A stretch of 64,000 nt of DNA from Proteles cristata cristata (GCA_017311185.1 JAESUZ010004792.1:682001-746000), one strand, 5' to 3'. Counted from the first letter of the stretch, positions 23,170-35,103 are shown. A program made the numbers and translations. The notes: generated from the letters alone by a model not told the origin.

Positions 23170-24095
23170 TTACTCTACTCTGTGCTAGGCACTGTACTGG
23201 TGATAGTGGATAGAAAGATGAGCCATGCCTCTGCCCTCCTGGGGCAGACTGTCTGGTTATGGGTGGCACTGATGCTACCAACAGCCAGTGTTGTTGACAA
23301 ACAATGGCCAACAAACCTGCTGGGGGCACCCAGAATGTGGAGATGCTTAATTCTTCCAAAGAGAAGAGGGGACAGCAGAAGGGACATTTGGCCTGAAACC
23401 TGAAGGAAGGGTACAAGTTTGCCAGAGAAAGATAGGGTTACGTGAAAAGGCATAGTGTGTTCAGAGACTAATTAAAATGTTTTTTAACATTATTCATTTT
23501 TGAGAGACAGAGTGCAAGCAGGGAGAGGGGCAGGAAGAGAGGGAGACACAAAATCTGAAGCAGGCTCCAGGGTCTGAGCTGTTGGCATAGAGCCCAATGT
23601 GGGTCTTTAACTCATGAGCTGTGAGACTATGACCTGAATGAACCGACGTTGAATGCTTAACCTATTAAGTCACCCACGTGCCCCATAAAGGCTAGTGGAG
23701 GGTGAAAAGGAAGTTGCAGGTAGAGGCTGAAGAACTCTGTTTTCTCTGCTAAAGCATATAGACTTGTTATTCCCATTTTATAGGTAATAAAACTGAAATC
23801 ACATCAAAGCCACATAGCAATGGAAAGTTAGATATGGTCTTTGAGCAAGGACATGGCATGGTTGGGTTTTTCTGTGGAAAGCTCATTCAAGGAGCGGTTT
23901 GAAAGCAGGATTGACCAGATGTGTAGGAGCACAGGGAAGTATGACAAAACTTGGACTAAGGTGCTGTCAGGGAGGGTGAGGAAGGGGATTGATGGAGGCA
24001 TCACTGAGTGTCAGGTGTGTCTAGTGAAAATGGTGGGAAGAGCCCGGAGAGGACCTGGGGCATTGCACAGAAATAGGTGCTCTACCTAACCCAAG
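23170..24095 (+). repeat. Ancient interspersed repeat (L1ME-3'UTR-like), split by a SINE
   Basis: 'ctgtgctaggcactgtactg', 'ctgccctcctggggcagact', 'gggacatttggcctgaaacc' and 'tgaaggaagggtacaagttt', resuming after the SINE with 'gagcaaggacatggcatggt' and 'ggagggtgaggaaggggatt'. This is the order of the widespread mammalian repeat beginning 'tgtgccaggcactg' and containing 'acatttgagcaaagacctgaagga'. I think this is an old L1M/L1ME 3' UTR; the family call is uncertain. An MIR-like scrap (23770-23830) may also be embedded. Confidence 0.45.
23474..23684 (-). mobile_element. CAN-SINE, antisense
   Basis: Antisense SINE: T-rich start, 'gagagacagagtgcaagcag', 'gaagcaggctccagggtctg', 'agcccaatgtgggtctttaa', 'gtgagactatgacctgaatg' and the end 'aagtcacccacgtgcccc'. 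CpG sites are mostly lost, so it is an old copy. Confidence 0.92.
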
Positions 24096-25439
24096 TGGAG
24101 CCTCCGCAGACCTGAATCCTGCCAGGTGATGCTTTTGTACTTACTTCATGGGCTTACCTATTACTGCTTCCTAAACTTAGATCTACACAAGTTGGTAATC
24201 ACTTGAAAATTTTCAATTAAATGTAAAAAAAAAGAAAAAAACAAGTAAATCTATTCTTTCTTTTGACTGCTCTATTGATTAAAATGAATGTCTGTGCTGG
24301 GACCGCTGAACCATGAAAAGCAATCTGTCTTAGATGGTAACAGATCGTTAGGAAATCATTCGGTTGAAGGAAAGAGTGGAGAAAAAATTTGCACAGACCC
24401 ACGTGTGGGGGTGTCGGTGTGTCTATCTGTAGCTATGTAGCCATGTATGGATATGTGCATTTCTATATATAGGGGACATATGCCACGTTCTTCAATCAGA
24501 GCCAAAGGCACAGGCAAGGTTCCTGACAGAGGGGCACCATCCACAGCTTAGCAGACTCTGAGCTGTGCTGCAGGGTAAATGGCAGGGAAAGGGGCGTGAG
24601 GGGGCTATTCAGATAATACATTCAGCTCTCAAGCAGCCCTGTCTGACATGTGAGTTTGACAGAAACTACAACATTGTACTTCAAGACCATTCTCTGAAAA
24701 ATTTGGAAAAACAAGTGGCATTAATATGTATGCCTCTAATTTCATCAAAATGTTAGTTTATAAGAGCTATTCTACGTGAGAGAAACTCTTTGCTTAAGAA
24801 GAGGGGGAAAGGAAAATAAGAAAAAACTCTTAGAAACTACTTTCTACCACCTCCTCCCAATGAAATAAGCTGTTGCCAATTCTGCAAGGTACACATTAGA
24901 GTTTAAACCGAAGTCCACCCATCTTTAGATGATTCTAAAATGAAGCATTTGGCCTTTATAAAATTCCCTTACATAGGGTAAGTATGGGAGGAAACTGGAG
25001 AAAGAAGCCTTCCATTAAGACAGATAAATAAAAATAAAGGAACAAGGACACCTCTTCTCTGCAACAAGAGCTTGCTCTGTCACATATTCATTAACTAAAT
25101 TTTTCAGATTAGCACTAAAATTTCCCCTATGATCTTTCATTAATGGCCACCTACACTTTCTTCTTCAGTACCTTTATCTGTGCTGTCTGTCTGTTCTCCA
25201 TCCCCAACATTATCTCCCCTCCAGCCACTCATCCATTTGATGGAGCTGCAGATCCTCACTGGGGCCTTGCCGACACCATCTCAGATCACAAGGATGGAGG
25301 CCAAAGGTGAGACTTAGACTTGCTTTTCCACAGACACTGGCTCTTGCTTGAACAGAATCCTCCTCTATCTTCTGGGTCAAGTTTAAGGGAATGGAGACTC
25401 GTTTGGAAAAGCTATCTGAGACATGTCCCGTGGTGGAAT
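24096..25439. other. Single-copy intergenic sequence
   Basis: No gene or repeat recognised apart from an A-run at 24227-24240. Confidence 0.5.
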
Positions 25440-25530
25440 TCATGTTTTCTCTACTTGCTAGTTGTGCAACTTGAACAGGTCACTGGACCCTAGTTTCCTT
25501 ATCTGTAAAATGGGAATAATAACTGGTATG
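25440..25530 (+). repeat. MIR core fragment
   Basis: 'acttgctagttgtgcaactt', 'gaacaggtcactggacccta' and 'tttccttatctgtaaaatgg' are the MIR core in sense orientation. Confidence 0.8.
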
Positions 25531-25534
25531 ACAG

Positions 25535-25642
25535 TAGCTGTCAACTGAACTTGCAAATTGATGCATCTTTCATGAAGTTAAAGATTTTCTGAAAATCTGG
25601 AAGGAGGTTTTGACTTGTTTGGCATCTGAGAGATATGAGCTG
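25535..25642 (+). repeat. Local duplication II, copy a (candidate regulatory element)
   Basis: From 'tagctgtcaa' to 'gatatgagctg'. Shares with 26820-26939 the blocks 'tagctgtcaa', 'tgcaaattgat', the long 'atgaagttaaagattttctg' plus AAAA, 'ctggaa', 'gcatctgaga' and 'tgagctg', in the same order and orientation. No named repeat recognised. Confidence 0.85.
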
Positions 25643-26049
25643 GACACCTTCTCAGTGGTTGTAGCAATGCCTAGATGATTAAATGCATTAAAATTCTTAG
25701 AGTAAGCATCAATACTCATTTTCTTTGTTCTCGAGCTGAGAAACAATGACAGGAACTAAAGTTTCTCACAAGAATCATAAATAATGCTCTAGCACCTATA
25801 TTATTGTATACTGAGTCAAGAACCGGGGACAGAAATATAGGGAGTGGGAAAAATGACCTCCCTAAAAAGCCTTGCAAGGGAAAATGGGCAACGTCTCAAA
25901 TGAAATTGGTGGAGAGGGCCAAAGGACCCTCTATTTTTCCCTTTCAACCAGACCTACATGTGTGTCTCATTTCCTATGGACTCTGCTGATGTTGGGACTG
26001 AATTAAGACACAGACCCTGTCATGGACAAGCAGACCAGTGAGGATAACA
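25643..26049. other. Single-copy intergenic sequence
   Basis: No gene recognised. Confidence 0.5.
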
Positions 26050-26130
26050 TCAAAGCTCTAGCAGTCCCTGGCATGCAGTAGGTATTCGCTAATAAAAACA
26101 TGGATTTAAGAATAAATTAATGAATGAAGA
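26050..26130 (+). repeat. L2/MIR 3'-end fragment
   Basis: 'tccctggcatgcagtaggta', 'ttcgctaataaaaacatgga' and AATTAATGAATGAA. Confidence 0.6.
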
Positions 26131-26265
26131 CTATAAAAATAGTAATAAAAATCACTTGCATTGGAATCACTTTTGAGAAAAATTCTTCTAATAACGGAAG
26201 TCCACTGATCTTTTGAGCTCAATTAACCTTTTATCTTACTGCACATAGATAACTAGGTAGTGCTT

Positions 26266-26499
26266 GGGATGCCTCTGTGGCTCAGTTGGCTAAGTGTCCA
26301 GCTTCAGCTCAAGTCATGATCTTGTGGTTCATGAGTTCAAGCCCTGCATCAGGCTCTGTAGTGACAGAGCAGAGCCTGCTTGGGATTCTGTCTCTCTCTC
26401 TCTCTCTCTCTTCCTCTTTCTCTCTCTGTCTCTGCCCTGCCCCACTTGTGCTCTCCTCTCTCTCTCTCTCTCTCTCTCAAATATATAAGTTTTAAAAAA
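26266..26499 (+). mobile_element. CAN-SINE, full length
   Basis: Complete element: 'gggatgcctctgtggctcag' head with A-box, 'ggttcatgagttcaagcc' B-box area, 'agagcctgcttgggattctg', long (CT)n and tail 'tcaaatatataag'. Flanked by the 8-bp target-site duplication 'tagtgctt' at 26258-26265 and 26500-26507. Confidence 0.95.
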
Positions 26500-26507
26500 T
26501 AGTGCTT

Positions 26508-26819
26508 AGTACTAAACACATAGAGGATACAATAAATGCATAGCATTTCTGACTACATATAAAATATTCTTGTTTCCAAACTGAACGATGATTTATTCTA
26601 TTTCTGGTTTTGCCCCACCTTTTTTTGTAAATTAAGTGTTTTCTAATAGCTAAAATTTAATTTAGAAAATAATGACCTCTAATAATTAAGTTGATAGAAA
26701 GTATAATAAAGAACTAAAAATCTGTGAAAACCAGATTAAATGATATGGGCATAAAGGGTTAATTGGCTGTGCCTTTAATATGCTTTTCCCAGTCAAGATG
26801 TTCCATCCTCCAGTTTAAA
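26508..26819. other. AT-rich single-copy sequence
   Basis: Repeat-free lead-in to local duplication II copy b. 'cataaagggttaattggctg' and 'tgcctttaatatgcttttcc' look like unconstrained or enhancer-type sequence; no gene. Confidence 0.45.
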
Positions 26820-26939
26820 TAGCTGTCAATGCACCTGCAAATTGATTTGTCCCTTGATGAAGTTAAAGATTTTCTGAAAACCTGGAAACTGTTGCTGAAA
26901 CCTTGCTGTTGTTGTTTAGCATCTGAGACATGTGAGCTG
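26820..26939 (+). repeat. Local duplication II, copy b (candidate regulatory element)
   Basis: Partner of 25535-25642, about 1.28 kb downstream, roughly 75-80% identical by eye with a ~12-base length difference after 'cctggaaa'. The best-preserved block is 'gatgaagttaaagattttct'. Confidence 0.85.
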
Positions 26940-27523
26940 TTTTTTCCCCCTATCTTTCATCTTAGAATTCTAGCATCTGCATAAATTTGGAGAACAACTT
27001 GCCTTTTCCTTAGATATAAGAATACAGAAAACACACTAGAAGTTGCTTATCATGTGTTCAGGCTGGGTGAAGTTTTATCATAATGAGGCTAAATGAAATT
27101 CCCAAATAACTTTGGTGAAGAGGAATGTCTTGATATTCCACTTGTGGAAAGTGGCTTTATGCCAAAAATAAAGTTGGATCAACCAAGGCCTCTGCTTGCA
27201 GAAGGAAAGAAATTATTATGTAACACAGAGGCCTTCTTATTGCATGTAAGGCATACGTGCTAGGTGATCTTTAGCTGGGGTTTAGTGAGGATGTGGAGGA
27301 AGCTGGTTTCTAAACTCCTTGTTATGTATTCCCAGTCTCATGTATGTGTGTGTGCCTGTGTGCACACGAGAAACACATGAGTATTAACCGCAGGTATAGA
27401 GAACTGAGTTAATCATTAGTCTTATTTATGGACACACTATACCACTGGCTCATATACAATCCCATTTATGTGTTCATATGCACTCCTATTTCCCTCTTTG
27501 CCACAGGCAACCATCTTTGAGAT
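26940..27523. other. Single-copy intergenic sequence
   Basis: No gene; a short TG-rich patch near 27343-27362. Confidence 0.5.

Positions 27524-27571
<48 letters not shown>
27524..27571 (+). repeat. (GATA)n microsatellite
   Basis: About twelve GATA units, followed by a short inverted scrap 'aatctatcta' that pairs with the repeat. Confidence 0.98.
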
Positions 27572-27573
<2 letters not shown>

Positions 27574-27594
27574 CTATCTAAATACACAATTATT

Positions 27595-29265
27595 TGATTT
27601 TTATACATGTATTTTACTTAATGTATATTGTATTCTGCTGAAGACGTCATTTGGGTTTTTTTTTCCCTATATTGAACACTGTGGTTTTAAGATTTAGCCA
27701 GGCCAGCTGGGTAGATCTGTTCTGTTACATCTAAATGTGCCATTGCAATTCATAATATGATTTCATCATGCTTTGTTTATCCATTCCACTGGTGACATAC
27801 ATTAAGTTTGCTTCCATCCCTCTGCTACCATGAGCAATGCTGTAATAAGCATCTTTGTACATATGCCCAAATTATCCTGGAAAATCCTTTCTGGAATATA
27901 TACCCAGGAGGAGACTGCTTGACGTTAGAATATGTGTATACCCAATTTAAGCAAGCACTGCCAGACTGCTCTTCAAAATGGAAGCCTCAACCTATACTCC
28001 AGTGATGAGTGTTCCCATATCCCCATATCCCCACTGACTGACATACTATTCAGCTTCCAAATTATTACCAATAAAATGGGGTGGGGGTAATTTTCATTTC
28101 TTTAATTTCAGATTATTTTTGACATCTCTTTGTATGCTTGCTTGATTTCATTTTCATTTCATCCAATGCAGATTTCTCGTTCCCACTTTTCTGCATTGGA
28201 GGTTCTGTATTCTCTTGCTGAGTTGCAAGAGTTTCTAGGTATTAATTTCTAATCAGTTTGTCAGCACATATGCCATCTCTCAATCTGTTACTGTCAACTC
28301 TAGCTATGATATCCTTTATTGAACAGTTGTTTAATCTTACTATAATCACATTTTGTCTTTATGTACATCTTTGCATTTTATATCCTTTTGGTTTAAAAAG
28401 TCTTCCCCAGCCCTCAGTCACAAAGATTTTCCTAATGTTTTCTATTAACTTTAAAGATTTAGTTTTTATCTATAGGTCTTTAATTAACCTGGATTAAACC
28501 TATATGGTTTCGGCTAGGAATCCAGTTTTATTTTTCTCCATATAATAAACCATTTTTCCCAATTACATCAATTAAAAAGATAATCTCTTTCTGATTATTT
28601 TTCAGTACCACCTATAAAATATATTAAGTAAATTTGGATCTATCTCTAATATCTCTCATTTCACTCCATTGCTCTACTTGTCTATTCTTATATTAGTGTC
28701 CACATGTTGAATTATGACTTTATAGCACACCTAATACATAGGAGAACATGCTTTTTTTTACAAAGTTAATTTATACATAGATCTTGTCCTTTCATATAAA
28801 TTTTAGAATGTGTTTATTTAGTTTTTTTAATCCAGCTGGTACTTTGATTGGAAATGTATTGAATTTATAGATTAATTTGAGAATATTGCCATATTGATGA
28901 TAACTTATATTGAGTATGAAATGATTCACCATATATTTGGATTTTACCTATATGTAACATTGAAATATTTTTATATAAACATCTAGTGTACTTCTTACTA
29001 ATTACTATGTATTTTCCTTTTGTTCTTGGCTGTTATAGGTGGTATCTTTGATTTTAAAATAGTTGGTTATGGCTACTACACAAAAATGCTTTTGATCTTT
29101 TTAAGTTAATCTAGCATGTGAAAACTTTGCTGACCTCTGTTATAATTGTTTAATTCTGTTGGTTTTTCTTTGCAAATGATCATATTATCTGCAAATGACA
29201 GTGTCAGATTTTCCAGTTATTTCAACTTTGATTTATTGTTTGCATTTATTCTTTATTTTTTTTTT
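27595..29265 (-). mobile_element. Ancient L1 (L1M-type), antisense
   Basis: Antisense ORF2 C-terminal/RT region, heavily diverged: 'gctttgtttatccattccac', 'tgagcaatgctgtaataagc', 'tggaatatatacccaggagg', 'cactgccagactgctcttca', 'ctaggtattaatttctaatc' and 'aacctggattaaacctatat' occur in the antisense-L1 order. No frame survives. Confidence 0.8.
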
Positions 29266-29398
29266 TAAGAAAGAGCATTTTTAAAAAACATGTTCTTTAA
29301 TTCAGACTGCTTGAGGGTCAGGTTAGTCCCCAATACCTCTATTTCCCATAGGCTCCCCTGGTGTCTTTTCTTTGGGGAACATCTTAACATTCCCATTC

Positions 29399-29618
29399 TT
29401 TTTTTTTTTTTTTTAATTTTTATTTATTTCTAGGAGAGAGAGAGAGACAGCGTGAGCAGGGAAGGGTCAGAGAGAGAGGGAGTCACAGACTGAAACAGGC
29501 TCCAGGCTCGAGCTGGCAGTCAGCACAGAGCCCGACGCGGGGCTCGAACCCACGAACCGCGAGATCATGACCTAAGCGAAAGTCGGACGCTTAACCGACT
29601 AAGCCACCCAGGTGCCCC
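29399..29618 (-). mobile_element. CAN-SINE, young, antisense
   Basis: Poly-T tail (29399-29416), 'gagagagacagcgtgagcag', 'agcccgacgcggggctcgaa' (B-box strand), 'aaagtcggacgcttaaccga' and the head 'aagccacccaggtgcccc'. Perfect 13-bp target-site duplication 'aacattcccattc' at 29386-29398 and 29619-29631. Many intact CpGs indicate a recent insertion. Confidence 0.97.
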
Positions 29619-29663
29619 AACATTCCCATTCATTTTTGAGAGTCCTGCAAAATTAACAGAATT

Positions 29664-29878
29664 AAAAAAAATTTTTTTTTATAGTTTATTTTTGAGACGG
29701 AGAGAGATAGAGCATGAGTGGGGAAGGGTCAGAGAGAGAGGGAGACACAGAATCTGAAACAGGCTCCAGGCTCTGAGCTGTCAGCACAGAGCCTGATGCA
29801 AGGTTCGAACCCATGAACCGTGAGATCTGACCTGAGCCGAAGTCAGACGCTTAACTGACTGAGCCACCCAAGTGCCCC
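29664..29878 (-). mobile_element. CAN-SINE, antisense
   Basis: 'gagcatgagtggggaagggt', 'tgagctgtcagcacagagcc', 'aaggttcgaacccatgaacc' and 'ctgagccacccaagtgcccc'. Perfect 9-bp target-site duplication 'aacagaatt' at 29655-29663 and 29879-29887. Confidence 0.96.
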
Positions 29879-29887
29879 AACAGAATT

Positions 29888-30081
29888 TTTTTAAAGATTT
29901 TGTTTTATTGGGGCATCTGGGTGTCTCAGTCTGTTAAGAGTCTCACTCTTGATTTCAGTTCAGGTCATGATCTCATTCATGGTTCATGGGATCAAGCCCA
30001 AACATCAGGCTCTATGCTGACAGTATGGAACCCACTTGGGATTCTCTCTCCTCCTCTCTCTCTGCTCCTCCCCTGCTCTTG

Positions 30082-30112
<31 letters not shown>

Positions 30113-30241
30113 TCTCAAAATCACTTAAAAATATATTTAATTATTTTATTTTATTTTAGTAGACTTTCATGACCCTGAGATAAAAACCTGAGCCGAGATC
30201 AACAGTCAGACACTTAACCAACTGAGCCACATAAGTGCCCC
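29888..30241 (-). mobile_element. Older antisense CAN-SINE, split by another SINE
   Basis: A T-rich tail piece (about 29888-29908) and a head piece (about 30135-30241: 'ctgagccgagatcaacagtc', 'agacacttaaccaactgagc', ending 'cataagtgcccc') appear to be the two ends of one antisense SINE interrupted by the sense SINE between them. The B-box section is missing. The reconstruction is inferred from order. Confidence 0.65.
29909..30130 (+). mobile_element. CAN-SINE, sense, nested
   Basis: 'ggggcatctgggtgtctcag', 'ttcaggtcatgatctcattc', 'ccacttgggattctctctcc', (CT)n runs and a short tail. It sits inside the older antisense SINE, with T/A-rich sequence on both sides. Confidence 0.93.
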
Positions 30242-30439
30242 AAAATTCCCAGAAATTTGACTAATGTACCCCAGACTGTGGATAGGGAAATTAAAGCAAT
30301 TACAGAATTGTGAATTGGATACTGGAACTCTTTTTGTCAAATCAAAAGGTAGAAATGAATTTAGACGTAACATTGTAATTTTTAATTATTTCCTGAATGC
30401 CTGTATGAGGAGTGATCAATACATTGTACACTGTCCACA

Positions 30440-30720
30440 TATAAATAAATAACAACTAAGGCACAAGACGTGTCTTCCATGTACCACATTTTCTTCTAAC
30501 CATTTTCTATATATTATCTCATTTCACCTAACAAAGCTTTGAGGTGGCTACTATTTTCTTCCTTTTACTGATGGGAAATCAGGGGCAGGAAGAGGTTAAG
30601 GTTTTTTTTGTTTTGTTTTTTGCCAAAAGTCACAGAACTAGTAGATACCAGCAGCCTGGTCCCTGAGTGTTCTCAGGATCACGGTCTGTCCTCTGTGCTC
30701 CACAGCACTCAATATTGCCA
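30440..30720 (-). repeat. MIR SINE, antisense, with an internal T-tract
   Basis: 'tatattatctcatttcacct', 'aaagctttgaggtggctact', 'ggaaatcaggggcaggaaga', 'ggttaag', then a T/G tract (30601-30622), then 'gccaaaagtcacagaactag' and 'tagataccagcagcctggtc'. The T-tract replaces the usual 'taactt'. Confidence 0.8.
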
Positions 30721-33700
30721 TCTTAGGAGAATCACGCCAGCACCTCTGATAGCAATTGGTGGTCAGCTTTGCTTCATCACCTTTATCAGCCAATGTTATT
30801 TTGAAGCTTTTTGGCACAGTTGAGTAGAATAAGGAATACACTGTAACTATTTTGTCCTCTGCTTATTTTTCTCCTTCTAGTCCAACTGGAAGACCCTCCA
30901 AATCAAAATACTCAAGTACTTCTGCTATCCCAAGGAAAGTTCAACCACAAAACAGGAGAGGAAAGAGAGACAAAGTGTGACTCTGAAGGCAGAGGCTTTC
31001 CATCAACCTCAGCAATGATGTTGTCTGTCCACAGAGAGAAATGCTGACCAGGGTTATAATCTGGGCAAGAAAGACAACTTTCTAGCTTCTCTGACTAGGG
31101 ATTCTTAAAAGAAGCACTATTATTTTGAGTATTAAAAATACTTTGATTTTCTATATATCTATATTCACTAGATACATCTATATCTATATTCAAGTGGGAA
31201 TACCCATTTCCCTAAATTTCCCCCACAAAAATCCAAACATAATATGCAAAGCCTAACTTTCTCGTATACAGATATTCTGTTCATGATATGATTGGTTATT
31301 TCTGTTTAAATAACAGAGAGATGGCGAGGCAATCGTGTATTTTCTGCCTGCCAAAACAAGACAAGTCTTTTTAAAATTATGATGAGGTGTATTTAATGGT
31401 GCAAGAATAAGCTGGAAGTTTACAGCTAAATTTGGTTCTGACTTGGAAGTGCAGGTATTATAGGCTATATACTCAATGAAGAAGCTAAATCAGCATGTCT
31501 AGGGCCTTGCTGAGGGAAGGTGAAAACTCTTTTGTTTCAGGTTAAAGAGTGTGAAATGTGCATTTCTTCACCTGCATAAACCCCTCCCTCATGCTTGGTT
31601 TTTTTTTTTCACCCATGAATCAATGAGTCCAGATTTCTATGAAGTCCTCAGAGTTTCTATTTTCAAACTATCACTATATTCACCACTGCCTGAAATAAGT
31701 CACCTCAGCAAACTCTAATGGTGGCAATTTTGTGATGCATAAAATTGATTTATGCTTACAATCAAAATGTATTTCCCTTGATAATTTATGCTCAACAATT
31801 TAACATGATTATTTGTGCCACAATTTTAACATTTCTACCTTCCTGACTGTCAACGTTGAAAAACAAACACACATATACACAAAACAAAAACAAAACAGTA
31901 TCCTTTAGAAGCAGGATTTATTTTTAAAAAAATCAATGTCATAGCAGCCTCTTTTGTATTTTGTTGTGACAAGACTGAATTTAAACAGCCTAGGAAGTCA
32001 AAACAACAGGAGAAATATCAATACATATTAACTTAATCAAGAAGCTCTGCTCTGTCATCCTTGTCTACACTCAAATTATGCTTCCACTGTAAGTTCCACA
32101 TCGCTATTGGCATTTTGTAACTTCTCCACAAATATTTGCAGTCTTTAGCGGTCATCCGAGATGAAGGATGGCTATAGGCTTCTTGACATCTTCTTTGCAT
32201 CTGTATGAGATTTTGTCACAACCACTTTAAGAAAATCACTCCTCAGGCAAGCTCTGACTCTTGTTTGAATTCACAATCTTAAAATGTCTTTTATCCAGCA
32301 AATGCTTTTTTTATGTTCCCCAATGACATTCCAGTAGAAACTTCATTCTCTGTTGTTCTGCATAAACCTCTTTGAAAAGAAAACTTAATAAAAGACACGT
32401 TAAATCCAGATAAATGCACAATGTGCCAGCCCCATCAACCCTCGCTGTGCCACATAGGACCCTGAAACACATATCTGATGAAGGCACCAAGAGAGCAATG
32501 AGACAAGCATACCAAGTGGAGAGACCAAATATACTTGACCTTTCCAGTTGCTATTCATTCATGCCAGTATGTTCTATTCTTTTTCTCCAAAAACGTAATT
32601 GGAAGAGACACTCTAGCGATCTCATTAAGCACATAAAATGCTCACGTTATCATATATTAAGAAGACACTGCTGGCCCATGGATACTCTCAGTTGTTTCCA
32701 GAGTAACAACAAGTGAACCTTTTCCATTCATCTGCTGTCCCTGGAAATACAGCAATCTAACCTCTAACAGATCCCAAGGGAATCTTCTAGTCATGGAGAC
32801 AAGTGGAACTCAGGTCTACCTAAGCATGGACCCACACTGACAGGTTGCACAATGCGTGGGACCAAGTGCAAAGTGAAATTCAAGGTCCCTCATTCAATGA
32901 ATAAGAACTTCAAGTCAGTAGTAGCCAAACATTACACCAAGCCTGAGGGCCTTCCATGAGCTAGGCTTTGTGTAAATGTATAAGGTCTCAGACCCATGAA
33001 GCTGGCCTGCTACTAATTTCATTATTTACTTGGAGATACTCAGATGCATTACTAGTGAGGCCCCAAAGTGTAGTTGTCAATAGAGAACCCTCATGCAAGA
33101 AACTCATTCCAAGAAAGCATCCTCCACTTTCCCAGGAAAACAATCCAAATCATTGTTTCCTATTTCTTCGGGAAAAAGAGGTCCAATATGAGCTCCTTTG
33201 AGAAGGAAATAAATGCATTTAAATTCTTAGGCACCAGTGTCTAATGTTATTTCCTTTTTTTAAAAGATAACATTTTAAGCATTATCTTTGTGCTACGATA
33301 TCTTGGAAGATACAGGAATTGACACCTATCTTACCATGTCCTCACTAGTTACTTCCGGGATGGGGCCGGGGGAGAGAGGGGAATGCATCCTTGTTGATTT
33401 CTAAAACAATCTTTTGAGAATATCCAAACTTAAATAATTCTTCATATAAATACAAATATTCAAACAATCAGGATTTGGTCACCATTAGCCTTTAAATGAC
33501 ACAAAAAGAGGAAAGCATATTTATATTTCTATAAATCCTAGGACTCACTTGAGCCAAACTGTAAAAGTACTTTTGTCAAAAGTATTGCTTGTTATCATCA
33601 GATATGAGAAACCAAATTCTGAAACTTCCCTGTTAACTTTTCTTCCCATAAATTTCTAAAGTGGTAGAAATTGTCATTTTTGTGAGAAATTCAGCTTCTA

Positions 33701-33859
33701 CTTTTCCAAAAATTAGGTGTAACAGAAGCCCAATCTAAAGAACTTGTTAACAATTAGGGTAAAAATATTACCTATATATAACCTTCTGTTAATTGATCTT
33801 ATTAATAAAACTTTATATCAATTAAAATTCCAGAATATTTCTATGTGATTGTGATTGAT
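30721..33859. other. Single-copy AT-rich intergenic sequence
   Basis: About 3.1 kb without a supported gene or nameable repeat. Contains short low-complexity patches, for example the A/C-rich 31860-31898. Confidence 0.5.
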
Positions 33860-34240
33860 ATTCCTTCAAAAATTATTTATTGAATTCTTTCTGTCATTAA
33901 AGCATTTATTGGATACTTTACATTCTGAAACACAGGTATACAGAATATAGAAAAATAAATGTTGGAAAATATAATGTACACTTGAGGTACTTACAGTCCA
34001 ATAAAGGAATGAGTATATAGATAAATAACTATAATATAGGGTTTATATAAAAACATAAATGAATGTCATAAGAGGATCATAGATTTGGTGTTGTGAGAGT
34101 CAGGCAAGGGAGATAACTCTTCCCCCATTAGGAGGTCATCAGAGACTTCTCATGGGAGAACTATTAATGTCATTATCTCTTAAACTATGGATAAGAACAT
34201 GGAGCAATTATGGAGGCTGGGCCTACCAGCAAAAGGAAAC
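33860..34240 (+). repeat. Ancient interspersed repeat-like stretch
   Basis: 'ttcctttgagaagg'-type sequence is absent here, but 'gcatttattggatactttac', 'gtacttacagtccaataaag', 'gagtcaggcaagggagataa' and 'gaggtcatcagagacttctc' resemble the same old L1M-like 3' UTR repeat as at 23170. Low certainty. Confidence 0.35.
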
Positions 34241-34499
34241 AGCATCAATTATACCCTGATAGTAATCATCAGTCTACCTAGTAACCATCTAGATAGTAAC
34301 TATCTGATCTACTCTTACCCTTCTGATCTGTAATTTTCCAGAGAAATTTACATTTGCTGAATCCCATTTCTCCTCTCCTGAACCCTTAAGTAATCTGGCT
34401 TCTACTCCCACCTTCAGCTGAATATTTTCTCAAAAAATGCCACTTTGGAGCTCTTAAATGTCAAATGGAATGGGCATTTTAAAATCCTAATCTTACTGG
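34241..34499. other. Single-copy intergenic sequence
   Basis: No gene or repeat recognised. Confidence 0.45.
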
Positions 34500-34875
34500 A
34501 TCTCTTTGCTACATGATATAATTAATCACTCTGTTCTTGAGGCTTCCATGATACCACATTCTCTGGCTCTCCTTGTACCTCGGACAGCTCCTTCTCTGGC
34601 CCCTTAGTGGGCTCCTCTTCTTCCATCTGCTCTGTAAAGGCTGCCATTTCACAGGGTTCTGTCCTCCACCCACTGTTTTTCTCACTCCACATGCTCCCTG
34701 GGTAACCACAGTCATTCTCATGATTTTAATTACCATCTATATGCCAATGACTCCTAAATCTATATTTCCAAGCTTGGCCTCATCCCCTGAGCTTCATACT
34801 CATATATCAAAGCTCTACTTCAATATCCCACAGGCAACTAAAACTCAACATGTTGAAAATAAAAATCATTAGTTT
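34500..34875 (+). repeat. Ancient interspersed repeat-like stretch, family unknown
   Basis: 'gattttaattaccatctata', 'tgccaatgactcctaaatct', 'cttcatactcatatatcaaa' and 'actaaaactcaacatgttga' resemble a widespread old mammalian repeat whose name I cannot assign. The 99-codon frame over it is not a gene. Confidence 0.4.
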
Positions 34876-35101
34876 TTTTTTCCCTAAAATGTCACCTTCT
34901 CTAGTATTTTCTGCCTCAGTTAGAGTTCACTGATTTTACTCAGTATATTTTCCAAATCTATCCCTTCTTTCCCATTGCTCCTACCAAGGCCCTACCTTGA
35001 TACCTTATCAGCCTTGTGTAGAATACTGTAACAGACTCCCAATGCCAATTTTATCCCCTCAGACTCACCCCTAAACATCTTCCAGATAGAAGCTAGCTCA
35101 G

Positions 35102-35103
<2 letters not shown>

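Noticed and set aside
27524..27571. Regularly spaced short repeats, considered as a CRISPR-like array
   Set aside because: It is a tetranucleotide microsatellite; there are no spacers, and the genome is mammalian.
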